The notes below the pieces were generated by a model. That model ran no database searches, was not told the origin of the DNA, and was given only the letters and a program-made list of their open reading frames with translations. From positions 198,159,741 through 198,223,740 of the forward strand of contig CM041465.1 in assembly GCA_023213395.1 (NCBI GenBank): a stretch of 64,000 bases of DNA, written 5' to 3'. The stretch comes from Cycas panzhihuaensis. Taxonomy: Eukaryota; Cycadophyta. Below are positions 9,921 through 21,868 of the stretch, piece by piece. How positions within the stretch are numbered: the first letter of the stretch is position 1; the number at the start of each line of letters is the position of its first letter. The translations under genes were made by a program, and so were the position numbers.

Positions 9921-12900
9921 TGATAAGAAAATTGTTATATTCAAGTTCCTCCTACAATTTTGAAAGAGGTAAGGATAAAAGCAAAGAAAAGATGTTGGGG
10001 ATTTCTTAACAAATCTTGAAGGGAATAAACCAAAGGAGAAGGGCAATGCTAACACAACAGAAATTAGAGTATTCCCTTACTATGGTCCCTAGTATGGTCA
10101 CAAGTGGAAGTATGCCTCTAGGGGGTCACTATGGATAAGAGCACCTAATCTAACACTACAAGTATAACAGAGGCTTAAGGGTCTAAAAAAGGCATTCGTA
10201 TATCAAAACCTAGGTTTAGGAACCCACAAATAGCACTTAATGCCTTCTCCTTTATGTGGTTACCATCTTTGATTTAGATTGGTCAAGGCCATCCTCACTT
10301 TATCGAGTAGCCTAAGGGAGAGCTCTTCTATCCTTAAGGGGAAGGGGAGGAGAAGGAATGCCCTCTTCTAGAGAGGAGACAAGAGGAAAAGATAATTTCT
10401 TATGAAGTGGGGACCTAAAAGCAAGAGGAAGGCAGTGGTTGGTCAAAGGGAAAGGGGAGATTTGGGATATACAAGAGCCAAATCTAAAGGATAAGACTAT
10501 TAGACTTGTTTTAGGTTACCTAAAGGGTTTGCCTTTAGGATTTAGTCTAAATGTAGGGTTTATTGAGTTATATTAAGGGTTTGGATTGTGTCCTTTATTT
10601 TAGTTGTAAGATGATGTGGCAAAAATCAAGGTCTTAGTCTTGAGAAAAGAACACTCTCTTTTAACTTCACTCTCTTTTCCTTTTTCTACAAAAGAATGAT
10701 TCAAGGGAGGGGATAAAAGAGAGGGCAGAAATAAATGATCTATATGGATTTTTTCTTTGATGCTTTCTTTTGCTACAAAAAAAGAATTCTTTTGAATTAG
10801 ATTATGTTTCCTTAACCTTTTCCTTATGTGCATGTATACATGCAAGATGAAAAGAGGTGATGGATAGGAAAATAGGATTCTTTAGTTGTTCTATCCTTTC
10901 TTTTTCTAATGAAAATGTGTTTATTCATGCCACCTTCCTATATGCATGCAAATAAAGGAGAAAAGAATGATCCTTATTATTTTATTCTTTTCACAAAAAG
11001 GAGAGGAAGTGAAAGGACAAGAGTACATGCATATGCATATATCCTTTATATCCCTTTCCTATGAGTGAAAATGTATAAAAGGAAGGCTATAACTCATGTG
11101 CAAGCATAAATCAATTTCTTTTTAGGAAAGGGGGGAATAAAAGGAGGGAGAGAGAAGAGTTTGTGAGAAGCATATTACGAGATGTGTTGGTTGATAAAGC
11201 AATGCACCCCTTCCCTCTGTGCTTCCCTCATTCGTGGCTCCATGCTCCAAATCATGGGGCTTCCTTACGTTTCCCAAAGTATTTATAAAGCAAGGAAATC
11301 TAGAAAGAAAAAATAATGAAAAGTAGATACATAAAGCAAAAACATACCTCTTTGTTGTGGTGTGATTCTACTTACCTGGGAGGATGCCTTGAAACTCACA
11401 AGTAATAAACTAGTCTATGCATATATATAGTAGTGTGTATGCCTTATCAAGGTGAAGTTAAAGTTTATCTTGTGTGTTAACGAAGAAATAAAAAAGTGTG
11501 TTATTTTCCTTTACATACAATAAGTGTTCCTATACAAATTTTGGGAGGAAAGGGGGGGGGAGGGGTTAAAGGAGAAGAGAATGATAGCCTCATAATGGGT
11601 AGCTCCTAGCAATGAAACACCTCCCAAAGATTGGGTCCCATATGGGAAATATGAATAATGTTAAAAGGTGTAAGGAAGAAAGTGAGTGAAAGAGTTTAAG
11701 GAATGTTGCAAAAGGGTTGAAAAAGTTAGAAATAAGCTATGAAAAGGAATGGTAATGGTAAGGTACAATAGCTAACCAAACATAGCATGCATATTCAATG
11801 AGATCAGAAACTAAGCATCACAAATATCATAAAGTAACCAACATATGTGGATCACACCCTCCAAGGTTTATTAGCATGATTAGTAGGCAAGGAACGATAG
11901 AGGTTTGAGAAGAAGGGGGTTGCCCTAGGAGAGGCAGCTATGGGAGTCAAAACTCTAGCCATCTATACCTCTTTAACCTTCCTAAATTGTTTAAAACCTA
12001 GCATACTATGAGCTAGTAGAAACTTAGGGATGGACTAATAGTGGCAAAGTAGGAGGAGAGGGTTTGCCTCTCTTTTGTCGAATAAATATTAAAGAGAATA
12101 TATAGAATAGAGCAAGAAAATGGATAAAATCAGGAGAAAAATAGATCAAAGAGAGAAATAATGGAAGACAACCTACTTTTAGCCATAAAATTCACTCAAA
12201 ATAGAAATTACATTGCCACCAAGAGAGATGGTGCTTAAATACCTATTTTCCTTGGTGAAGGAGGCCTTTTTGGAGGATGAAAGAACCTTTGATCTAGGGC
12301 AACAAGCTACTGCTACTTAGCTAAGTATAAGAGGAGAGTAATCTCACTGAGAAAGGCCTGATCTAGACCTGCAAACTAGAGTTTTACCCTTATAGAACTT
12401 GGAGCAAGAGAAGGAGAAGGAGAGTAGGGGAAGAGAGCTATTTTTTATTCGTGAGAGATTCAAAATGAATTCAAAATTAGGTTTTTGTATCCTAATTACG
12501 TTTTTGAAAGAATTAGGGTTTAATATGCATGGGAAAAGACCCTCTACCACATGCCAGATTCATAATAAATGTAAATCTGGCCATTACCTGGCTGTAGTAA
12601 CTTATGGATAGTCACTTAATAGTAAACTTCACGGTACCACAAATATTGCTACAGTACTGCTAACTTTATAGCAGTGCAAAGAAAATAAAAAATGACCTAA
12701 AGAATCCCAAAAGATTAGTCTTGAGGTGTAAAAACAGAGCTTGGTGGACTTGTAAGGGTCATTTAGGGGATCTAGGTGGTGGTGGATCCTGCCAATATGA
12801 AAAAAAGGTGAAGACTACACATTAATAGTGATGTAAAAGTGTGTAAGTGGGTAAGTATATTAAGTTCCCACCATGGGGCCTACACAACAAGTTAGAAGTG

Positions 12901-13194
12901 AGTTAAAGTAGGCCTACAAAGTTCCATGAGTACCTGTAAACTCTAGGGAGGTGTTTTCTAGAGCTATATGGTGCCATAGGACCATGGTCCTGAGTCATCA
13001 TAGGCTGGATCACAGTCAAGTATGAAGTAGGTAAATAAACCAAGCATCAAAATAATCTATGTAACCATGTCATATTACTAGAATCATAAACATGTCTCAA
13101 CATGCCATCAAAGTCAACAAGGCAAGAGGTTAGGATGTATACCTATGCTTACCTGAAAGGTATCACTCCTGCCCATTCCTGGTAGCTGGGAAAT
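9921..13194 (-). repeat. LTR A: 3' LTR of element 1, also 5' LTR of left copy
   Basis: About 3.27 kb, aligned along its length with LTR B (21869-25110); related more loosely to LTRs C and D. On the minus strand it starts TATTTCCCAGC (D has TGTTTCTTAGC, so the ancestral start is TG) and ends near TTATCA. A purine tract lies immediately upstream of its start. It is AT-rich with many TAG/CTA words. The short ORFs inside (for example 10600-10845, 12344-12611) are chance or shadow frames. Edges are set by comparing four copies; the left edge is good to about 5 bases. Confidence 0.8.
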
Positions 13195-13206
13195 ACTGCC
13201 CCCTTG
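13195..13206 (-). other. Polypurine tract of element 1
   Basis: The minus strand reads CCAAGGGGGCAG directly against the LTR start TATTTCC. This is the expected primer for plus-strand DNA synthesis. The same arrangement occurs at 47347-47358 (CD) and, on the plus strand, at 37981-37994 (E). Confidence 0.6.
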
Positions 13207-13719
13207 GTAGTAGAACCTCATTGCTCGATAGTGTTTGATGATGGTGAGTGCTTTCAACATAAAAAAAAGTCAGTAGTGTTTGTCTATGCAAGTATGTTGT
13301 TGTCCAAGGGGAGTGAAGAATGCCATGACAGGTCACAAAGATAGAAGCAAAGCTAAAGTGGTATGGGGGCTACCCATACATCACCCTAGGAGTGTAGTAT
13401 GAAGGAAAGATAGGATGGGAGGGCTACCCCCATAGCACACATGTGCAATGTGAGTGCTATGTGGAGTTGTGAACACAGTCAATATGTGTATATAAATAAA
13501 AAATCTATGCATATGAAGAGTTAATATGTAAAAGCATTATGCTATGGATGGTACAAGAGTAGAGAAAAGAATCAAACCTGTGGTCATCATAGTTTAACCT
13601 CATTAGTGGTATATTTTCGGAGGAGCAAGGATAGTCACAATGAATAATGGATGATGATCTAGATGTTTACATGACGAGCCAACCCATTAGGTTACCTAGG
13701 AAGGGTCATCCAGGAGAGG
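13207..13719. other. 3' untranslated stretch of element 1
   Basis: Between the polypurine tract and the RNase H domain. Collinear with about 47360-48240 of CD in part. No coding signal is seen. Confidence 0.5.
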
Positions 13720-14128
13720 AAGACGATGCTCAAGGATACAGGGGGTGAGGCCATCTGCCTCAGTATTTAGGTCTTAGGAGATGTGTTGGATATCCATGGA
13801 GGAGAAGAGGGATAACAACAACCTCATAGTCAATGCGAGGGACCTTAATCGTGGGCAAGAAACCTATTAAACCTACGTTAGTTGTGATATGACGATCTAG
13901 GAGTCATGATGAAGGATGATGGGGCCATGGTAAACTTAGAGTGCATTATTAAGGGCTTCAATAATAGCTATGTATTCAGCCTCATTATTCGTAGCCTTGG
14001 GTAGGTAGACTCTAGAGTGCATGTAGTTGTTTTCAAAGGGATCACAGAGGATCTATGGGGCTGTAGAAGGTCCAGGGTTTCCACGACTACCACCATTAAT
14101 AAAGATGAGTAACATCATGGTGAGAAGA
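13720..14128 (-). pseudogene. Second-type RNase H domain near the 3' end of element 1
   Basis: The minus strand reads FINGGSRGNPGPSTAP, then after one TAG a DPF block, then KATNNEAEYIAIIEALNNA, then HDS-stop-IVISQLT, and finally NTEADGLTPCILEH. These are the successive blocks of an RNase HI fold: first Asp (here Asn in NGGS), Glu in NEAEY, third Asp in HDS, and the C-terminal N-x-x-AD-x-L block. The GNPGP and TNNEAEY wording is that of cellular or archaeal-type RNase H found as an extra domain in Tat elements, not the gypsy RNase H attached to RT. It stands alone, about 0.5 kb before the polypurine tract, with no RT or integrase. It would degrade RNA in RNA-DNA hybrids. Confidence 0.78.
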
Positions 14129-15370
14129 GCAGAGTTTAGTTTGAATCACAAAAGGACTGGTGATGGAACTGTTGAGTTAGAGAAAGGGTAACACACTACA
14201 ATAACTCAAAATAATTGGATGTATTAGGCATGAAAGGATAAGAGAGCCCTAGAGATAAGCTACTAGGCTTGTGAAAGGCCTACCCAATAGAAAGGCAAGA
14301 ACATGCTAGTAAACATGCTCCTTCAGTGCTCTAGGGGGTTATGAAATAGCTAACGAAGGCCTGCAAGGGAGGAGGAGCTCTTCTTAGGAGCCTTGAGGGC
14401 TCAAACAAATGGAAAAAATAGATCCAAGACACTAAAATGAGCTAAAAGAGTATAAATACAAGGATGTTTTAGAACAACATGAAAAATTAGATGAATCAAC
14501 CTTCAGAGAGCTAAAGGGGTTTATTATAAATATACAAAAATGATGTAGAAAGGAGGCACTAGGAGAAAAACAAGGATCAAACCTTGAAGACAAAGAGAAT
14601 GGGGATAAAATATCAATCTTGAGGGCTGTCACATCAAAGAAAATAGAGGTAGCACCTCAGGAAGCCCCGCAAATAAAAAGGGTAAGGAGGCAAGAAAATG
14701 TTTTATTTTTGTAGGCCCCTCAAGAGATCCAATGCACTCTCACCTAAGTAGTAAGGCTTTACTGCCTTATACGAGCACACACCATGAGATTCAACCGTTA
14801 GATCAAGACGAGGAGATAGCCACTGAGACTAGGACAACAAGATGGCAATGATTAAACTTGACCTAGTAAGTGGATTGTACCCTAGTCTTTTCATTTTACC
14901 ACTTGAATTTAATGTCTCATTTTATAAATTTGGGGCCCTATAGGGGCCATGGGGATTCCCTAGAGCTTATTGGAGGCCCCAGGAGGGGGAGAACTAAGGC
15001 ATTAGGTAGACCTAGTCCTAGTGGACCAAGTTAGGCCTACCTAGACAATTTTTTTAAGATTTTTAGGGTAACCACCCCTTTTTAGAAGGGGTATCTATAG
15101 CCTCATGACATTTGTTGTGGTACTACGAAGTTTGTGGTAGGGCCCACTAAGGGTCCAAAAATATTCAGCAGGGCCCACATCAAACTTTATGGTACCACAG
15201 ATATTAATGTAGGGTAGTAAGGGGAAAAGGAAAAAAACTAATCAGACTAGATGGATTTGCCTAGTTTGTGGTGGCTCAAACCATCCAAAGAGGGAATAGG
15301 ATAAGGTAATGAGGTCTTAGTGACTCATTGACTAGTGATTTTATGCTTTGCAAGCTTTTCTCATAATTAA
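14129..15370. other. Spacer between RNase H and antisense ORF
   Basis: No gene is recognised on either strand. The short open frame at 14432-14632 lacks support. Sequence around 15090-15200 (GTGGTACTACGAAG, TGGTACCACAG) resembles short motifs inside the LTRs near 12620-12650. Confidence 0.4.
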
Positions 15371-15379
15371 CAACCACAC

Positions 15380-17290
15380 GAATATTGGCATGGCAATGAT
15401 GAGCTTCATTGAGATGATGACACAGTAGGAGAGGAGCACCTTGCAGTATTACAGGCTACTGAAAGTGATTAGGATGTCATAGTATGCATTAGATCAGAGG
15501 TTTCTAGTAGATATTATGTCCCATTAGGACGAGAGGAGGCATATATTCCATCTTCTATAGGTAGGGGGTGTTGCTATCATGCTTGGGGACATTAGGAGGA
15601 TCCTGGGGTTGCTAGCTAGGGGTACGCTAGTAGAGACACTGCTCATAGGGAGGCAGCTAGATTCTTTATAAGGAGTAGCCAATGGGATCGTTGAGTGGTA
15701 TTAGTACAAGTGTTGGTCCTTTATAGAGTTCCTTAGGTGAGGAAATTCATTATATTGGTTATTCTATTCCAGATATCTCAGAATCAAAATTATGGAGATA
15801 TACTTAGAGGTTGGATGATTATCATTAGACGATGTGAGACTAGGGAGAGATTTGACTGGGCTACTCTAATAGTAGCTAATATTATGGCATAGCTAGACTA
15901 GATTAGAGCAGCTAGTAGAGGAGGTTTTTCATATTACATGATGCTCTAGTGCTAGTTATTTGACAACTTTAGAGGAGTGGCTCTATTAGGAGGGGCCCAC
16001 CCTATATCAGTTAGAGCTCTGATGGTCCATCAATGGTAGACTTGATTCAGAGGTACCGAGGGCTAGGTGCATGTGAGGCATTTTGTGGCAACTACATCAT
16101 TGGATCTCCTCACTCGTATAGACTACACAGTGGACCCATACCAAGTGATCCACTAGGAGAGTGATGAGGAGGGAGGAGAGCTAGACGATAGTAAAGATGA
16201 AGATGTGGTGATGGGCCAAGGCCATCATAGCTAGCAGGAGGAGGGGCAGGGTAAGTAGGAGGAAAAGGAGCTACAAGCAGGTTTCTAGTAGCAGTTATGG
16301 CCATGGTGGCAGTGGCAGAGGTAATGATAACTACAATAGATAGAGGGGTCCCTGGTGAGGAGGGAGTAAAGGGAGGAGATGCCCTAACAACTCATGAGGT
16401 AGACAAGGAGGTAGTACTGGTAGTCAAGGAGGTAGAGGCGACAATAGAGGGAGTAATAGTAGAGGAGGAGATCATGCAAGAGGAGGCACCAACAATCGTA
16501 GGAGGTGAGACTCTCTCTTGATTCTAGCTTTAATTCATATTTGACCATTTACTACTTCCTTTGATGCCTATGTTTGGATATGGTGATGCATTTATGTATA
16601 TTTTGGACTGATACATGGTACTCATGGCTTGGAAAGAGGTGACAAGATGGCGAGGCTTCTAGAGGTAATTGTCCATGAGTTGTTCTTGTGGGTCTACGAG
16701 AAGGGACAACCTCCTATCATGGAGAGTGAGGAGCCTTGATTGGTAGGGCCACATACAACAACATTCACTCCTATGATTCAGGATAGGGACATATGGGCGG
16801 TGAAGTCCCAGGAACTCCATGTGAAGGTCAACCAGTTGTAGCATGCCTAGGATAGTCTATAGGTGGAGAGGGACTAATTGGTAGTGGAGAGGGATGCATT
16901 ACAGGGCTAGATATAAGGGTTGGAGGCCCAACTAGGAGGAACATAAGGAGATGCCCTGAGCTAGCTATAAGTTGTTGTATTGGAGGAGATACTCTATGGG
17001 GCAAAGAGGGAGTGGGATCACCTAGTAGCCGAGAGAGTTCAGATCCTAGTTGAGAGGGATTACTTGCAAGATTAGTACAACCAATTAGTTAACTAGATAG
17101 CCACCAAGTCATCACATAGCAGGATGCACATGACCACCATGAACTAGTGGAGGCCCAAGGATGAGGAGAGTGAGGCAGGGACCTCACAGAGATGCCTGAG
17201 GAGTTCAGGAGGGATGGGGTCCCCTCATAAGGGATTAGGTAGACGATGGGATGACACCCCTTAAGGGCATGGCATCTAGAAGATTTTGTG
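15380..17290 (+). pseudogene. Antisense ORF: plant-mobile-domain-like, acidic, RGG box, coiled coil
   Basis: It runs opposite to gag and RNase H of its own element. Parts in order: 15530-15660 with GGVAIMLGDIRRILGL, resembling the plant mobile domain (PMD, as in MAIN-like proteins) segment 'ITLDDV..LLGLP'; 15765-16240 with YGDILRGWMIIIRRCETRE and FDWATLIVANIMA; an acidic stretch ESDEEGGELDDSKDED at about 16155-16200; an RGG box at 16290-16505 (GGSGRGNDNYNR, GGRGDNRGSNSRGG); and a long heptad-like coiled coil at 16790-17100 (VERDQ, VVERDALQ, LVERDYLQ, some Gln now stops). In 16639-17250 one frame runs for about 200 codons with roughly 14 stops and no shift; nearly all are TAG/TAA. Tat elements are known to carry antisense extra ORFs; function is unknown. 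Confidence 0.66.
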
Positions 17291-18299
17291 CACTATGTAT
17301 TTTGACCAGAAACCTCAGCCTCCTGGGAGTTCCATCTCATGTGGTTATAAGATTGTACTCCTTCCTATAAGAATTATGGATTCCTAAGGCATATTGTCAA
17401 GATGATGTACCATATGATTTTGATTGTACTATATGATTTTTTACATATATAGATAGGAAACACATTGCTATCCTATTTTGATACATGATGTTGCTTTATG
17501 TCCATGATGCTATTATTTGTTTTTGTGATGTAGCTTATTTTGTTTGTATGATATATAGAGATGGATATGAGCATGTATGGATATGGGTGCATGGATGCAT
17601 GTGAGATTATTCACTTAGATAGTTTTAATTTAATTGCTACATTATGGTTTTATTTGTATTATATATAGATGATACTCACATGCTTCCTTTCATGCAATGC
17701 CACACTTGTACTAGGCACACACACACCATGCATATAGGAGACAGTTATATATGGGACTAGGGAAGAGCAATATGTATGTTCCTTAGAGGAAGCATGATGG
17801 ACACAAAAAGGAAGCACTGGTGAGGGGTATGGATACCCAAACAAAAGGGCCTAGGTTGGCAAGTAACTCCAAGCTTCAAAACGAATGAGATTTACTTACC
17901 CAATTAGGAAAAGAGAATATCTCCCTTAGAAAGGAGACAAAGAGATGCAACACCAATAACAAAATCCAAAAGATGGAAGGCCACTTTAAACAATCATTAC
18001 ACCTTTGACTAGGAGGAACAATGGTATGCTTAGAGTGGTAGTTTAGGCTTATTTCAGAGCAAAAGAGGGGTGTGACTATTTCCACTTGGAAGTAGAAAGA
18101 ATCACCCTAGGATGGAGGTGGATGATGAAGGGTGGGCCTTATGTGGATAGGCCTATAGGTAGGATAAGTTTGGTCAAAACCAAACTAACATGAAGGACTA
18201 AACACGTGACAAATCATGTGGTAAGGTTGTATTTGGGTAGGATGGGCTTTAGTCCTTAATAAGGATCTAGAGCACAAAGAAGAAGCACCTGTATGAGTG
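17291..18299. other. Spacer between antisense ORF end and protease linker
   Basis: Collinear with 4800-5826. No RT motif was found on the minus strand here, although RT would be expected at this position in an autonomous Tat element. At 18034-18055 is one copy of the monomer that is tandemly repeated in CD (50959-51192). Short open frames at 17659-17844 and 17876-18085 are not conserved. Confidence 0.55.
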
Positions 18300-19090
18300 C
18301 TTTATCGATGCGGACACTTACATGAAGTCGCTTGGGGAGGGCAAAAAAGTGAAAGAAATGGTTGGTTTAGAACCAATAGCTCGAGAGCCAATGTAGAATA
18401 AAGAGAAGAGGATATATCTAATTGGGATATCTCCCTAGGTGTGTGTGAGACTACGATGACATTCCAAGTCAAGGGTTTATAGCCCTCACTATCTAACTTA
18501 GAATCACTCATGAGGGCTAGGTAACCATAGATACCTATACCAATAGGGACGAACCTAACTAGGTTTGGTTCATGATGAGGCATGGGTTCCATTTGATGAA
18601 GGTTGGTATCCTAGAAAGGGTCTCCATAGAAGGGATAGCCTCCTTAGGATCGTTATCTTCACCGTCAAAGACAGCTTGGCAAGCCAAATGAGAAGTTTGA
18701 GATAACAAAGGCTCATGGGTGATAACTTTAACTTGTCCTTCATGGAAAAACTTAAGTTGCCCCTAATCTGAAGAGCAAATTGCTCCCATTTGGTCAAGCC
18801 ATGGTCAACCTAATAAGAGGTTATATTCTATATTGATATCAAGTATAATAAGATCTATAGAAATGGTCTTCTCTAGTAAGATGAGTGAAAAGGAGACCAT
18901 CCCCAAGACAGACTTCTCGGTTCCATCATATCCTTGGTATTTCCAAGGGATAGACTTGAGAGACACTATACCTAACTCCTTAAGCATGCATATATGCATA
19001 GCATTAACTAAAGAACCATTATCTATGATGGTCCTCCTTATGATAAAATTAGAGGTGTCAATAGAAATGATGAATGGGTAATGCAAAAGT
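18300..19090 (-). pseudogene. Protease and linker of element 1
   Basis: 18805-19086 reads on the minus strand TIIDNGSLVNAM (active-site D-x-GS intact), ELGIVSLKSIP, YQGYDGTEKS, LIILDINIEYNLLLG. This is a complete retropepsin-like core of about 90 residues. Downstream, MGAICSS and LKFFHEGQVKVI correspond to the protease-to-RT linker seen in Tat polyproteins (compare E, 28230-28320). The linker continues to about 18300 with HTPREISQLDISSSLYSTLA, a segment I do not recognise but which is shared with the left copy. No RT follows. The protease would process a gag polyprotein. Confidence 0.72.
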
Positions 19091-20080
19091 TTTTCTCGTT
19101 CACTGAGAGGTAGGAGATCCTGAGGATTGAATAAGATGATAGGTGGTCCATGGGAGGTGGTACCTACAGCATGGATGAGAGCATCTTGTAGGATAAGATC
19201 TTTGAGAAGAAGAGCACATTGCTCAAGGCAACTCTATAAGACATCCATCACAGATATTCTAGCAGACACTAGGTGGAGCTCGCCTATGATCGAGAAGGAC
19301 TTCCTTTTCCCGATAGGTTGGGGAAACACCCATCAAAAATCATAATGACCTAAGCATATATGAATGTTCTTGGGAAGTATAGAATCTTAGAAGATGGAGT
19401 ATCTATAGGATAGTTTAGTTGAGATGAAGAGGCCCTAATAGCCTCTTTGGCTACTTGAGACCTGGTGATAGCATGTAAAAGGTTGGTCTCAAGCATTTAA
19501 ATGTCTATTTTTCCCTTATTATGTGATTGAGAGGGTGAGGAGGTTCAATGGCAAGAACTAAGAGGAGAGGATAAATTTCTTACCCCCTTTCCTCTTACTT
19601 GTGTAGAAGAAGGGTTAGGAGATCATCCCCTATTTTAGTCCCCCATATTCTAGGTGTGCTGATCTTATTCCTCATATTTAGGAAAGGGATCCCTATGGAC
19701 AAGTTGGTCTAAATTGGGATTACACACCCATCTAGGAGAGGAGTCATGAGGTGGGGTAAGTTTGGGATGTTACACTTAATACTACGAGTCCTCATAGAAG
19801 CACTTACCATGAATGGAATAACACTTCTTATCTGATGAAGGTTTTATCTTCCTTATTTGGGAGGAGTGGGTGTTTCCATTTCTAGGAGGTGCATCTTGAG
19901 AGGCCTGATGGATAGGTCTATGAGAGTCTAAAGGTGAATAAGAAGTTTGGAGCTTAAGCTCCTTCATTGTACATTCAAAGGAACATATAGTAGAAGTCAA
20001 AGGATCTAAGGTCTTCTCTGTTGAGTGGCTAGAAGACTTTTGGGGTTATTAGGATAAGAGGTCACATGACAAAAGGGGTG
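19091..20080 (-). pseudogene. gag C-terminal region with CCHC remnant
   Basis: 19782-20000 on the minus strand ends KKCYSIHGKCFYEDS, a degenerate nucleocapsid knuckle. 19127-19345 on the opposite strand is only the shadow of the gag-protease linker. Low complexity and many stops prevent a single reading frame. It lies between the gag core and protease and is collinear with 6540-7540 in the left copy. Confidence 0.45.
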
Positions 20081-21230
20081 TCTCTCATTGTTGCGATGGT
20101 TTGAGAGGTTTCTTGAGATTTGCTTGGATCTCAATGGCCTCAAGTGTCAAGCATTTAGCTATGGAAGAGTCACACATTATTGCCCCCATTTTAAGGACTT
20201 CAATGTGGACCTCAAGGTAAAGGGCATTCACAAAAAGGTCCCTCTTTAATTCCTTAGGTAATGTAGCCTTCATGGAATGCAAAAGGTCATGAAAGTATCT
20301 CACGAAGTCATGATTCATTTCTTCATGAACTTACTTGAGTGAAAGTATAGATTTCATTCCACTCTTTGAAGATCAAGCCGTGTCAAAGTAGTTGATGAAT
20401 TTATCTACCAATTGCTCCAAGGAATGGATGGAATAGGTAGGGAGATGATAAAACCACTTGAGGGCATCTTCCTATAAATAACATGGAAAGAGTTTTATCA
20501 GAATATGGTCGTAGGCCCAATAATTGATTCATGCCATGGAAAAGCTTCTGACATTCTTAGTTGGGCCCTATGATGAGTTCCTGTTGAATCTTGATCCCTC
20601 CGGGGGATAAGGTGGTAAGTTTGTCCTTAGTGCCTTAATAGACAAAGGGGTTGACCTATAATCAACAAAAGGGAAAACCCTTTGTTGAGCTAATAGGTCG
20701 AGGAAAGGAGAAAGAGGAGGCAAGTATGGATATCCAAATCCTCCTTGAGAGGTTTGACTATAAGAGGGACTTAGGTTCCCTCCCGCTTAGTGGGAACGAA
20801 CCATTCTTATTTGAGACAAAGCTGAAAAGGAAGTGAATGGGTAAGAGGGGCCCACTCCCCCTTGAGGATACACTACTTATTGAGAGAGGACTTAGGGAAA
20901 CAAGACTTAGGAGGGGCAAACCCTCTTTGTGAAGGTGCTATGTGTGGGATTACACACTAAGATGGAAGAGATGGGTATGGAATGGGATTTTACCCATATA
21001 GGCCACCTGCGGGAGGTACAATACCATATGGGTAGAGAGAGTCCACCCTATAGATAAGAAGGGGATTTCCCTTCCCATTACCCCATGGTTGGGATATGTA
21101 TCCTGGGGGTAGGTAGAGGAAAGGATCCCTAGATTGAGATTGAGGGTGCACAAGGATAGATCCCACGTGGCTTGAAGAAAGGAGACATGAGGGTCCCCTA
21201 GGTTAGGTGATAGAGGCATAAACCACATTT
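20081..21230 (-). pseudogene. gag core and N-terminal region of element 1
   Basis: On the minus strand, 20085-20318 gives MNHDFVRYFHDLLHSMKATL, LPKELKRDLFVNAL and KCLTLEAIEIQANL. Just upstream (20320-20600), interrupted frames give DALKWFYHLP and LEQLVDKFINYFDTA. These match the retrotransposon gag domain (DALKWF...LVDKFI-x-YF is the most conserved block). 20950-21228 is the proline- and leucine-rich N-terminal part. About eight stops or shifts are present. The left copy and CD (53133-53684) carry homologues. Confidence 0.72.
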
Positions 21231-21868
21231 GGTTGGGGCATGGTTGCTTGACTATGAGGAGGTATGCTCAACTTAATTTAAGAGGTAAGTATACCTTAGA
21301 TAGTTCTTATGGTATAAGGGACATGTAAAGAAGAAGGAATAATGAGGGATAGCCCTACCATGGATATTAATGTAGATTGGGAAGAAAAAGGAGGCACATA
21401 TAAAGAAGAAGTAGGTGCCACCCTATGCAGGATGCTTTCTAACCACTTTGGAGGTATTTGGATGCTTGCAACCTAGAAGCATTATTGTAATGCTTCTATG
21501 ACATCTATGGGAGGGGTTTCTACTTATTCGTATGAGGTGGAAGGGTCCTCATATGAAGTAGACCCCACAAGTCGATCATCATGGGTATTCTCACCAAGGT
21601 AGTGATATCCTATGGAAAATGACACACCCACATCATGTGTGGGGAGATGATGGAAATCCAAGTGTTCTTAGTCACCTAGATAAAAGATAGGGTCATGACC
21701 CTCTTGGGCGAGATCCTAAAATGAAGTTGAGGTTTGTGGTTGGGTCTTGGAAACATAGGCATGATATGCCCATTGCAAGTGATATCCTTCCATGCCGATT
21801 CAAAATCAGACAAAGGAAGGGAAGAATAAGGAGATTCTTCTAAAGTAGTAGGGAGACCTTGTAGATAG
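21231..21868 (-). other. Leader between gag and LTR B
   Basis: Collinear with 9250-9920. The primer binding site should lie just left of 21869; the minus strand there reads TCACTATCTACAAGGTCTCC, in which I recognise no tRNA 3' end. No gene is seen. Confidence 0.4.
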
